Origin: Phragmites australis
Lineage: Eukaryota; Streptophyta; Magnoliopsida; Poales; Poaceae
NCBI RefSeq assembly: GCF_958298935.1
Contig: NC_084921.1
Coordinates: 40,767,001 to 40,831,000, forward strand
DNA length: 64,000 bases
Reading direction: 5' to 3'
Under the pieces are notes generated by a model. That model was not told the DNA's origin and made no database searches. It saw only the letters and a list, made by a program, of their open reading frames with translations. Position 1 is the stretch's first letter, and each line of letters starts with the position of its first letter. The position numbers and the translations under genes are program-made. Of the stretch, positions 46,822-57,700 are shown piece by piece.

Positions 46822-47931
46822 AGATTCAAGCAAAGAAGCCAAGTATACAAGATTGGACACTTTGATGAAGATGATGATCATCATATACCCAAATCTCTAT
46901 CCAAAGGTAAAAAAGGTAATGAAGCTAGATGCAAAATATTTTAATTGTTGTAGCTTATTTGTCTTGTCGAGGATTGCATGTGTATATTTTAATTTATTGC
47001 AATGCCCAGTGTATGTTTTTATATTGTATGTTGCTTATGTTTCTCCCTTTCTTATGAGCAACCTACATAGTTTATTAGTTGTAAGTTTTTTTCATAACAC
47101 TAGTTTCACAATTGGTATCTTTAATGTGCCATAATCCAATCTATATGATAAATCTCCATTGTTATTAATAACAAGTGCATATGTCTCGTAAGTAATCAAT
47201 ACTTGTATGTACATATAATTTGTGATTTTTAGACTAACATGTGTTGTTAGATACATCTTTTGTAGTCTCATGGAGAAATCAATACGTCGCTGGAGGTATG
47301 CAATGTTTAAAGGCTTTAATTGATATCATTGTTAATTTATTTCTACATTTAAGCTATCTTCATGCATGATTTGACTTAAACTTCCTACATTTAGTTATTG
47401 TCTAGATGTGCATATATTGTTACATTCCTACAAGTGGTATTCACAAATAGGTCTCATTATATGTATGCACACATAAATGGAGAGTTTAGATTATATTATA
47501 TGAGTTTTATGAATTATGATCCTTATTTGTCCTTTTCAATTGATATTCATGCATTATATCCTTATAATTGGTATATCTTTTCAATTAGTATCATTTCATT
47601 GGATTATGATTTATGAAGCTCTCTCCCATGTGTTATAACATTTTTTCTCAAGTTTAATATATGTTTGTAGCCCTTTTTTGAGATTGTTGATAAAGGGGGA
47701 GAAGAAGAAGATACAAGAAGTAACATGAGGCACCTAAGTTGACAAAAGGGAAGAAGTTCTTGCATGGGTCGATAAAGGAAGATAGTGGAAATAGAGAAAG
47801 GGGAAGCCGCAACAAAGAGGGACTAAATGGTAAGAACATGTATCCAAGCAATATGGTAAGACTTTGTGCTCTTTACGATTAGTATCATTTATTATTTGCC
47901 ACTTGCTTTGGTTATGTTATCATCAATCATC
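46822..47931 (+). other. Non-coding internal region of the TR-GAG element
   Basis: AT-rich, with no pol homology in any frame. This is the place where an autonomous copia would carry about 3-4 kb of pol. Confidence 0.7.
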
Positions 47932-47945
47932 AAAAAGGGGAAGAT
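47932..47945 (+). other. Polypurine tract of the gag-only element
   Basis: AAAAAGGGGAAGAT lies immediately before the TG of the 3' LTR, in the expected position for plus-strand priming. Confidence 0.85.
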
Positions 47946-49576
47946 TGTAGTGAAAATGACTCTATTAGGCTATGATTGTGATTTTGGTGATTAATAACAA
48001 CATAATCATTGTGACTAACATGTTTGTCAAAAATACATGTTAGTAGGTCTCATGGATGCAATACATCAAGAAACCACTGCAGCGGGATAAAGTTTGATTG
48101 AATTGGAGAAGTTATAGGAGAATTGACCTCACCGGATGGTCCGATATTCAGGGATTGAACTCACCAGAGTATTTTGTACATAGGCAAAGTGAAGGTTGAT
48201 GACTTCACCGGATGGCCTAGTGCTTTGTGTGTTGAACTTATTAGAGTATTTCTGATAAAGGGGGAGAAGGCTAAGAACTTCACCGGATAATCCGGTGATC
48301 TGCACTAGGTAACACCAGAGTATTTCACGCAGAGAAGAATGTAAGTGTAGAAGATTGAAGATCAACCCACCGGATGGATCGGTTCTTGGTTTGTGCACAC
48401 CGGATTATAGCACCGAAGTATTTCTTGCAGAAGCGACTGCAAGCGTTGAAGAATGAAAAACAACCCACCGGAAAGTCCGGTACTCTTAGGATGAATGCAC
48501 CGAAGCATTTTATACATAGAGGCTGCAAACGCTCAAATAGCTCAAGATAACTTACCGGAAGGTCTGATGATGGATTTGAAGGTACACCGGAGTTCTGGTG
48601 TTCACGGAGGTATTGAGTGGAGTTTCAACGGCTAGTTTCTGAGGTTATACTCACCAGATGATCCGGTGTTAGTACTACTGTTCTCACCGGATCATCCGAT
48701 GTTAACAGCTTTTCTAAGCCATTAGAAAAATAAATAGTTGATGAGTTTGAGGCTATAAATACCCCTCCACTCAGTCATTTGAAGGTGTGACATGCTGCTG
48801 GAGTTTAGAGGAAGCTCATACACACTTGAGAAGATATTCAAGCTACCGAAGTGTTTAAAGTGATTATCCAATATGATTAAGCATAAGATTAGAAATTGTT
48901 TAGTGCTTATAGACCTAGAATGAGTTGTAGCTAGGTGCTGCAGCTTGAAGAAGGGATCAAGAAGTGATCCTAACTTGTACCAAGAGGTACGCCATCACAT
49001 TGGAGTCTTATTGACTCATCGGTATATTGGGCCTTGGTGGCTCAAGCTTGTTGACCCTCCGACTTGGCGTGGAGCGGTGTTAAAACACGTGTACGGGGAC
49101 TCAGAGACCTTTATCTTGGTGGCTCAAGCTCCATAGTGATCATGGCGGCAAGTGACCAGAAAAGAGGCTAGTTGTGAGACCATACCTTGGTAGCTTGGTG
49201 GCTCATCCGGTTTAAGGCCTTGTCTTGGTGGTTTGGTGGCTTAAGAGTCATGATTAGGTGCCGACAGGGAATATATCCTTGATAGAGCTACAACATAGAC
49301 TAGGGGTGACATTCATGCTATCGATACTATGGGATAAAAATCCCTTGTGTCGAGTTTTTCTCTCTACCTTATTTACGTTTTCGTATTTACATTCTTACAA
49401 TTTACCTTACTAGAGTAGGTTACAACATTTTTGAGCGGTAGAGTAGACATACTAGATAAATCTAGAGTATATTTAGATAGAATTTGACATAGATTTATCT
49501 TATGAAGTTTTTTAGAGCCATTAGTTTCTAAGTGTCCTAAATTCACCCTTCTCTTAGGACATCACCGTTCCTCACA
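47946..49576 (+). repeat. 3' LTR of the gag-only element (1631 bp) with palindrome array
   Basis: It starts TGTAGTGAAAATGACTC and ends CACCGTTCCTCACA. In the first 760 bp there are eight copies of a CACCGGATGGTCCGGTG-like palindrome, starting at 48130, 48206, 48281, 48368, 48466, 48553, 48652 and 48685. A TATAAATACC block at about 48754 is a plausible promoter. The following CTGGAGTTTAGAGGAAGCTC is shared with the 5' LTR. Confidence 0.87.
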
Positions 49577-50353
49577 CATAATATGCAAATGTGTAGTAGA
49601 TGACTTGGTTCAACTGCCTTGTGTTATCTCAATATTAAAGGAGATAATAATTTTAATGATTTTGCATGTAATTCTGCTTGAATCAAGTACTTTAGGCGTG
49701 TGAGCATATTTGACTTAATTAAGGTGAATTCAAAATGTAAAACACAATAAATAAAGTTAATTGCAAAAATTAACAAAGTCAATAATAGAGATGCATGTTA
49801 TAGGGATTGCATTAGAGCAAACACATAGAACATTACAAATTTCCAGAAAAAAAATCTGGGTCTGGAATGTGAAGTTACAATAGTAAATAACACAGTGCAC
49901 AATCACAGTAAACATCGAGGGCCTAAATATGAAAAGTACTAGATATTACTATTTATTTGGACCATCTTGCAATATGTTAGAAACCTAGGGGGTCTTATGC
50001 AAAATAGCCTTAGACTCGGGTGAGGACGTTGGCACAAGGGGGGCCAAGACAACTTGAGCTAGAGCCCATATGGCCTTTAGGCTCATGCGACTGGTGCGAG
50101 CTTGGCACTAGGGAAGGTAGGCCGAGGAAACTTAGGCTTGGGTTGTGTCGGCCTTTTAGCCAGCCTAGGTAGGGGGCAAGCACAACGAATATAAGGGGAC
50201 GGGGCGACAATGAGGGTTAGGTTTCCCTGCCCTAGCCACCGCAGCTTGTACTCCTCCCCGTCGGAGGAGGAGGTTGGGTTGCCACTGCCGCCATTGGTGG
50301 GAGCCTTAATGCGGAGGCCTATGATCCTTGAGGTCCAAGATCTCAGGCGGAGA
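49577..50353. other. Intergenic, nothing recognised
   Basis: AT-rich to about 49980, then increasingly GC-rich. The short frames on both strands have no recognisable domain. Confidence 0.4.
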
Positions 50354-51062
50354 CTAGGACAACGGTTCGTCGCTGCTGTTGCGAAAGTGACGGAGAGTGC
50401 GGCGAGCCAAAGTCAAGGGTGGCGCACTAGGGGCGGCCATAGTGTCAGCGTGAGAAGATTTGGCGACCACGTTGTTGTAGTACGGAGGAACCCCACAGCG
50501 AGCCGCCATGGTGCCACCTAGGTTAACATCGAAGTCAGAGCCATGTGCCGTCAGGGTGCCCATCAGGGTGTCGTTGCTGAAGTAGTGCACCACCATGGCG
50601 CGCGATGCGGCCTAGGCAGCTTGGCCTTATCGGGGCGATCGGCACGAGCATCAGGGATGGGTGCTTTGAGTCAACATCAGCGAGGACATCCACCTGCAGT
50701 GGCAACGGGTCAGAGGTGCTCACGATCGAGTTGAAGGTGAACGACGTGAAACTATGGGCGGGGCAAAAGCCGAGGGCGCACGGAGGCGACATCGGGTTGA
50801 GGACACCGCGTGCGTCAGCCCGAGGATGACAAAGCAGGCGAGGACCACGACGATCGCAACCATGGAGGGAGCACCATGGTGACCACAACCGTGGAGGAAG
50901 CGGTGACAACAACGACCGCGACCCTGGGCGAAGTGAAGACCACGACGACACGTGTAGTGGTTCGGGCGGTGACAACATTCTTGGCGCATAACACAAAGGA
51001 GGGCAGTCGTCAGAGCCATGGGAGATATGTTCAAATTCGCCATGGCGCTCACCCAAGATCAA
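50354..51062 (-). pseudogene. Possible LEA_2 / NDR1-HIN1-like pseudogene
   Basis: On the minus strand, pieces in different frames follow one another in an order that faintly resembles a LEA_2 (NHL) protein. First is a hydrophobic VAIVVVLACFVILGLTHAV segment (near 50800-50860). A TFNSIV...LPLQVDVLADVDSKHP stretch (near 50640-50730) is next, and then a VHYFSNDTLMGTL stretch (near 50560-50590). No single frame carries them all. The resemblance is weak, from memory of the family layout only. The alternative is a meaningless GC-rich region. Confidence 0.28.
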
Positions 51063-51771
51063 TGAAGACCTTCGCGCCTCTATTCTTCTTCTCTGCTGTC
51101 ACTTAGTGCAGAGCGTGCTAATGACGTATTTGAACTAGATTGGATGTAAAGAAAGAGAAACAAGAATAGATTCAACAGTTGATTTTTTTATTAATAGATA
51201 CCGATATTTATATATGACGAACAATTTTATTCATATCTATTCACAGAGATACTCCTAAACAAACGTCTATTACCCAGAGATCATAGATAACTACGAGGCA
51301 GTCGGCTGATGATAAAAGGTTGTTTCATAACAGCATCCTTCCCGAAACCCGAGCTGTCCGTTTAGGACACGTGGCATCAGCGCTATCTCCGCGCTTACGT
51401 GGCGCGCCCCTTTCTGTCTTCCCCACACCCTTCAGCCTTCTCGGTGCGTCAATTAATTACCGCTAACCGAGGGCCCCGGGATCCCAAAATAGCTTCAGCG
51501 ACCTGGGGACCCCCCCCCCCCCCACCGGCCTTCGCCTTCGCTATCGCACCTGACGCGTGGGCCCGCTAAACAATCCTCCCCGCGAGGGGCCTCACTTCAT
51601 TTGCCTTTCCTGCCACGTAATCCGGCCCGTGGATATCTCGCACCTTTTCCGAACCATTTCGCTTCGCTTCCCCCCACCCCGCCCCCCTTCCCCTTCCCCT
51701 TCCATCCGTTCCTTCCCACACAACACTAGCACGCACGCCGAGTCTCAGACAGAGAGAGAGAGAGGGGCGCC
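51063..51771 (+). promoter_or_regulatory. Upstream region and 5' leader of AMY3
   Basis: This contains an AT-rich part (51120-51300), a run of 14 C at 51510-51523, a CT-rich tract at 51655-51720 and a (GA)n tract at about 51747-51764, just before the start codon. No clear TATA box was seen in the last 150 bp, so initiation is probably of the CT-rich, TATA-less type common in plant plastid-protein genes (inference). Confidence 0.45.
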
Positions 51772-54700
51772 ATGTCGGTGGGTAGCTGCTGCATTCCGGC
51801 GATCCCGCGGGCTGCACGGCCGGCGTGGGGCGGGCTGCTCGGGGCCGCCTTCCTGGTGGCTGCGCGGCCGCGGGCCGGGCGGTGCCGCGCCACGCACGGA
51901 CGCGTGAGGCTCGGCGGCCGCGTCGTGGCCCGAGCCAGCGCGGCGGAGACGCCGGTGGCTGGTGCCGACGAGGACGCCGGAGCGGTGTTTTCCGAGAAGT
52001 TCCCCTTGCGCCGATGCCAAACTGTAACTTGCTGTGCTATCGCTGTGTGATCTCTGCTAAAATGGTGTGTTTTTTGGTTGTGGGGATTGTGATGATGGGT
52101 TTTGTGGTGAACGCAGGTGGAAGGGAAGGCGTGGGTGAGGGTGGACGCGGAGCCGGATGGGGACGGCAAGTGCAAGATCGTGGTCGGATGCGATGTGGAG
52201 GGGAAATGGGTGCTGCACTGGGGAGTCTCTTACGATGGTGAGCATGGAAGGTAATATCTTTCTCTTCTGTTGCTCAATTTCTTTTCCTGAATGTGGATGC
52301 GTCCTTGTGTTGATGGATCACGGACAACGATTTATGCATTATTAAGAGTAACAGATGGGGTCAGACCTGCAGGCATGCCCATTTCAGTGAGATTTGACTT
52401 GTGATCTATATAACTTCAGGTTAAACGTTTGGAAAGTTGTGAAATGGTAGACCATGCAACTTGTAATCTGGGTACGCGTTCATTTAGGGGAAGTCGTGAA
52501 CACATTCACTAAAAAAATATATTAACATGCTAGTGTGCAGTTGGAAGTATGGCACCCGGAGGGCGCAAAACTTTTTTTAAAAGGTTTTGATCAGAAAGGT
52601 GTCTGGTGTTGGAGATGTTTTGGTTGTTCGTAAGTGAACCAATCTTAAATGCCTTAGATTTCATGTTTTTTATTTGGAAATTGAATAGCATCTAAGCCGC
52701 TTTATAGCATGTAGGAAAACTGGAAGGAGAACTTTTCATAATCTGATTAAGCGATTTTAGGTTACTGGTTGCTATGTTTCCTTGACTTCGACTCCGTCGG
52801 AGTAGTCTTGATATCCTGATTTTCTATCATTTGGTTAAAGAAAAAATTTGTCGTGTCGTATTTATTAAGATTTGTCATTTCTTTCGTTCCTTTTGTATGT
52901 ATTCAAGCTTAAAAAATAAGGCCTTTGTGCTCTTTTTCCTAGAAAAGGAAAAGAAACAACTAGTTACTTTATTTTTACTTCATTTGCCACCTTCAGATCC
53001 TGTCTCCTTGGACCAAAAATGTTCAATGAACAATTTCATCTTATCATCTGTTATCCATGGATATGCAGAGAATGGGATCAGCCTCCTTCAGAAATGAGAC
53101 CACCCGGTTCAGTTCCAATCAAGGTTGGTCCACTCTTGTGTTCACTGTTCAAGCATTCAAAATAGGTCGCAGCTATTGTCGTTGGCATGTGTGTGTCAAT
53201 GTGATACAAACATGCCAGGAACCTCCAATTTTTGTTGATATCTGAGATTGTCAAAAGGCTCACCGCTTTCTTATTTATCCTTTAGCCATTAATTGTACTC
53301 ATTCAGCTTTCCAATTGCTGGACAATATTTGAAATTTCCAGGACTATGCAATTGAAACACTATTGGAGATTGTACCCAATTCGGAAGGGAGGACGCTTTA
53401 TGAAGTGCAAATCAAATTAGATAAGAACACTCAGATTGCGGCTATCAATTTTGTCCTAAAGGTTCGGATGCTATTTTCTCAATGACGTTGTGTTGACTCT
53501 TGTACTCTAGGCGATGCCAATTGAAACAGTAGCTGAACTCACCTAAGCTGGAAATTATTGTTCACGTGCTCTAGTTTTCTGGGAAAATGATTATCTGCAC
53601 ACAAAAGGCAATACCAAACACATGACTCATCTGAGCGGAATATTTTGATAGATTCATTTGTTATTTTAAATCCTATGTGTTCCTTTGTCTCTTTTAGCTT
53701 TTATTAAGGGTTGTTTATTCAGCTTTCAATTTTAATGTCTCAATTTATTGTTGCTTTGCTAGGAAGAGGAAACAGGTGCATGGTTTCAACATAAGGGCAG
53801 GGATTTCAGAATACCCTTATATGGATCCTTTGATGGTGGAGTTCCATTACAAGCAAAACAAGATATTGGTATCTGGCCAGGTTATTATGAATTTCAATGA
53901 CTATTGCTTTCTTTTGGATCATATGTTTTCAATCTAGATATTTTTTTTATATAAATTGATGATCAAAGCTAAAAAAATTGACCAACAAGAATCCTAAAAC
54001 AACTTCTAATTTCAATCAGAGGGAGTACTTGTTTTCATAAAAAAAGAGGGAGTCCTTGTTTTTGCTTTGGAACTTTAAGCTAGTTTACAGGATATTTTGA
54101 ATGCCCATTAGTTATCTCTGAACGACTAATACTGCATTGACGGTCTGCTCTATTCTACAACCTTTACTATTTTCAAAGCAACAGTATTGAATCGAAGTAT
54201 CTTTCATCACAGATGCACAAAATGCACTCCATGTTATAGCATCTAATTCTTCTCTAGGTTTATAGAACATGAACATACAAGCTATGGATTTCCAGTAGCA
54301 CAAAGCCACAAACCGATGAATTCCTCCTTTGAGCAATCATAAATTCATAATTGCAAGGAACTGTTGTAAAAAAAATTCCAACACGAATGTTTTGTTATTC
54401 CGTATTGTTCTTTTTTTTTCTTTTGCCTGGAAACTAATGTTGTCTACACCTATGGCCTGGTTTGTTCCTCTAAGCTACTGTCTTGATTACATATGCCCGT
54501 GTCTAAAAGACTAGAACTTATGCGTTGCTGTAGCAGTCTCATGGAAGTACATTGCTATCGGCTTTTAAAAGTTGAGAATTATAGTCTTTTTGGGCGTCTA
54601 GAAAAGTTATCTAACATATTGAATGTCTGATTTCTTAGGAGCTTTGGAGCATGAGTTTAAGGAACATGAAGGATCTAGTGCTCAGCCACAGGAAACTGTA

Positions 54701-57700
54701 CCTGGTGATACATGTTTGAGTGGAAAACTAATTTCAGGGTTGTATGAGGAATACCCTATCTTAAAATCAGAGTACGTTCAGAACATTGTAACTGTTACTG
54801 TGAGGAAACATAACGAAACACATAAAAGGCTTGTGGAATTCGACACTGATATTCCTGGAGAAGTTATCATCCATTGGGGAGTTCACAAAGACAATACCAT
54901 GGCATGGGAGATCCCGCCAGAACCACATCCACCAACAACGAGAATCTTCCGACAGAAAGCTCTTCAGACATTGCTACAGGTATGAGATAAAATTTAGCTG
55001 TTGGAAGGCCAAACTGGATGAAATTGAATTGTATTAATTTTTTAAAAAATAGATGGAATGTACTAGCCATCTGTGCCCTGTAATAATTAACAAGCAAAGG
55101 AGTTTTGAAGTAGGATTACATGAGGCTCGCTTGCATTTCTGGATTTTATGATTCCAACTGTACTCTCATAATTCGAAACCATACCATTTGCACTTCCAAG
55201 TTATATGAACTAGAAGTCACCACCACCACCACCACCACCATAGATTAAAGTGGTAACTATGATTCTGGATGCCCACAACAGAAAACTCTCCTTATTTCCT
55301 CATTGGAGGGTTCGGATGGACTTCACCGTTCTATCCCATTTTCAAATTTGATAATTTTAAAGTGCATGAATTATAAGTTTTCTAAAGTACCATGAGAATT
55401 TGAGAAACTGAAATGTAAAGGCGAGTTTATTATTATGCCCTTTTCCACAAGCTTGTGTTTTGCCTTAAACATTTTCTTAAAAGAATTTTTGTTCCTTAGA
55501 TTTATACTGATATGGATTGGCCAGGGTAGATGGGATAGCAGGAAGAAACCAGCTAGTTGCCCTCCTCACGGAGGCTCTAACTGCTCTTTAGGTTTCTTCT
55601 TTCTTGCCCATTGACCTGACATGGGTAGGCATTATACAGCCGACCAGGACTCCACTAACAAATCTAATCCAATCCTAACTAACCAAAATTGCTGACAATC
55701 TTATCTAATCATGACTTAGACTCGAACAATGTTTTCCTACACGGTAAACGCTACACGGGCGGTCAACCATCGTTTAGCTAATAGTCGGACTTACATGGCC
55801 GATTAATCAGGCTACACGGTGATTAATCAGGCTACACGGCCGTTTAGGAGAACACAGCAGGCCATCGTGTAGCGTTTACACGCCGCGTACATGACCGTAT
55901 AGCCCGTTTAGGCGAACAGTGGACTCGAAGGCAACTAATGATCCTATCTCCTGGCTTTCCTGGCATGTGGTGCTGCTGCTGCTTCCTTGCTGTGCACTGC
56001 CAAACAGGCCCAAGGCCCAGCCCATAACACATACTTTGTCCTGTGAACTGTGATATCATTCCCATGTTAATATGGTTAGTTCTGTATTGTGCCCCTTTCA
56101 CCAGGAAAAATCTACAACACAAGTTCAGTTCTTTGAAATTTGAAGGAACTTCAGAAACTTTAAATTACAAAAAATTTAAAGTTTGCCGTTTGTGAAATTC
56201 TCTGTTTTTGTGTCTGAACTCTGTTATCCATGAGGTTGCCTTCTTTTTAGGATGATGTTTTCTGGTTAGTCAAGTGAGGACCAACTACTTACAAGTTGTC
56301 ATCTTTTCACTTTGAAGTACATCTCAATGCACATGCAAGTCTCCTCTCTGTTCTTTGACATATGCTCTGCTGGTGCTGCCAAAAAATGCCTTTCTTGTTA
56401 CTTCTCCATTTGATTGAGCATTTATATATTTCTTCTTGGTGATTATGACTTTAGCGTTGTGAAATCAGTGAAGCATTCCTCATCACACATCTTATCTGAT
56501 GCTGCAGCAAAAAGCTGATGGAACAGGCAACTCTATATCATTCTTACTAGATGCAGAGTATTCTGGTCTGTCTTTCGTGCTCAAACTTGATGAGTATACT
56601 TGGTTGAGAAATCTGGAGAATGGATCCGATTTCTGCATTCCTCTTACAAGAGTGGAACAGCGCAGAAGTGCCCAAGATACTGATAAGGTTGAGGCACAGA
56701 AAGTTGATAAGTCTTCACAAGAAGATGGTTTAATCAACGATATAAGAAATCTGGTGGCTGGCCTATCATCTAAAAGAGGTCAGAGAGCTAAGAATAAAGT
56801 ACTGCAAGAAGATATCCTGCAAGAAATTGAAAGGCTAGCAGCAGAAGCGTATAGCATTTTTAGGAGCCCCACAATTGATACTGTAGAGGAGTCTGTTTAC
56901 CACGATGACCCAACAAGCGTGAAGCCAGCTTGTTCTGGCACTGGATCTGGCTTTGAAATATTATGCCAAGGATTTAACTGGGAATCTCATAAGTCAGGAA
57001 AATGGTATGTTGAGCTTGGTAAAAAGGCCAAGGAGTTGTCATCCCTGGGTTTTACCATTATTTGGTCACCACCACCTACTGATTCTGTATCACCTGAAGG
57101 ATACATGCCAAGGGATTTATATAATCTAAATTCCAGGTATATTCTTCCATGCAAAATTATTCCTTGAAGATTTGATAAATATAGTACTGTGGTCCTCATC
57201 TGTTTATGTTCTATATGATAGTACCTCCTTTGAGGCCTCTTATACTGGATACCTAGAGCCACCATATCTTATTTTGAGCCTGATTAAATTGAACTAACAA
57301 AACTCACATGTTGCATGCCCTAGTACAATTTTGTGCAACATGCAAATTGTAGATGCTAGCAATCATCCTTAAGCTATGATCTTTAAGTTGTTAATGCTTT
57401 ATCCTATAATGCCTTTTCAGAACTTGACTGGTGCTCAAATTAGAACTTATGACTATTGGACCACTCTATTCGTACTAAATATGAGAAACTTTTTTTCATC
57501 TTGAGAGAAGTGCAAACACTGCCATGATATTGTCCCTGGGAATTATTCTTTATTCATTCTGGCTAGAAGTTTGGCAAACATGAGTGTCATCATGCAAAGA
57601 GCTGAGCTATTTATGATTTTGCTCACAAAAAAAGAATAAGCATGGTTATTGCCAAGTAACTGACAAACTTATCAGCAACATCCCTTCTTGATGAAAGAAC

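Larger units (their letters stand above)
43469..49576 (+). mobile_element. Gag-only LTR retrotransposon (TR-GAG type, copia-like), 6.1 kb
   Basis: Direct LTRs at 43469-44801 and 47946-49576 flank a primer-binding site (44804-44816), a gag remnant (44869-46821), about 1.1 kb of non-coding sequence and a polypurine tract (47932-47945). No protease, integrase, RT or RNase H can be found on either strand. Gag ends with a GWNQPIWVPK-type tail and is followed directly by non-coding sequence. This matches non-autonomous TR-GAG elements that borrow pol from a related copia family. The 5-bp flanks (TCCCC and CATAA) do not match. Confidence 0.82.

Noticed and set aside
43469..49576. Whether the gag-only element is just the left half of a full copia element
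   Set aside because: A PPT and a matching 3' LTR follow the gag directly, and no pol remnant exists between them, so a gag-only family is the simpler reading.
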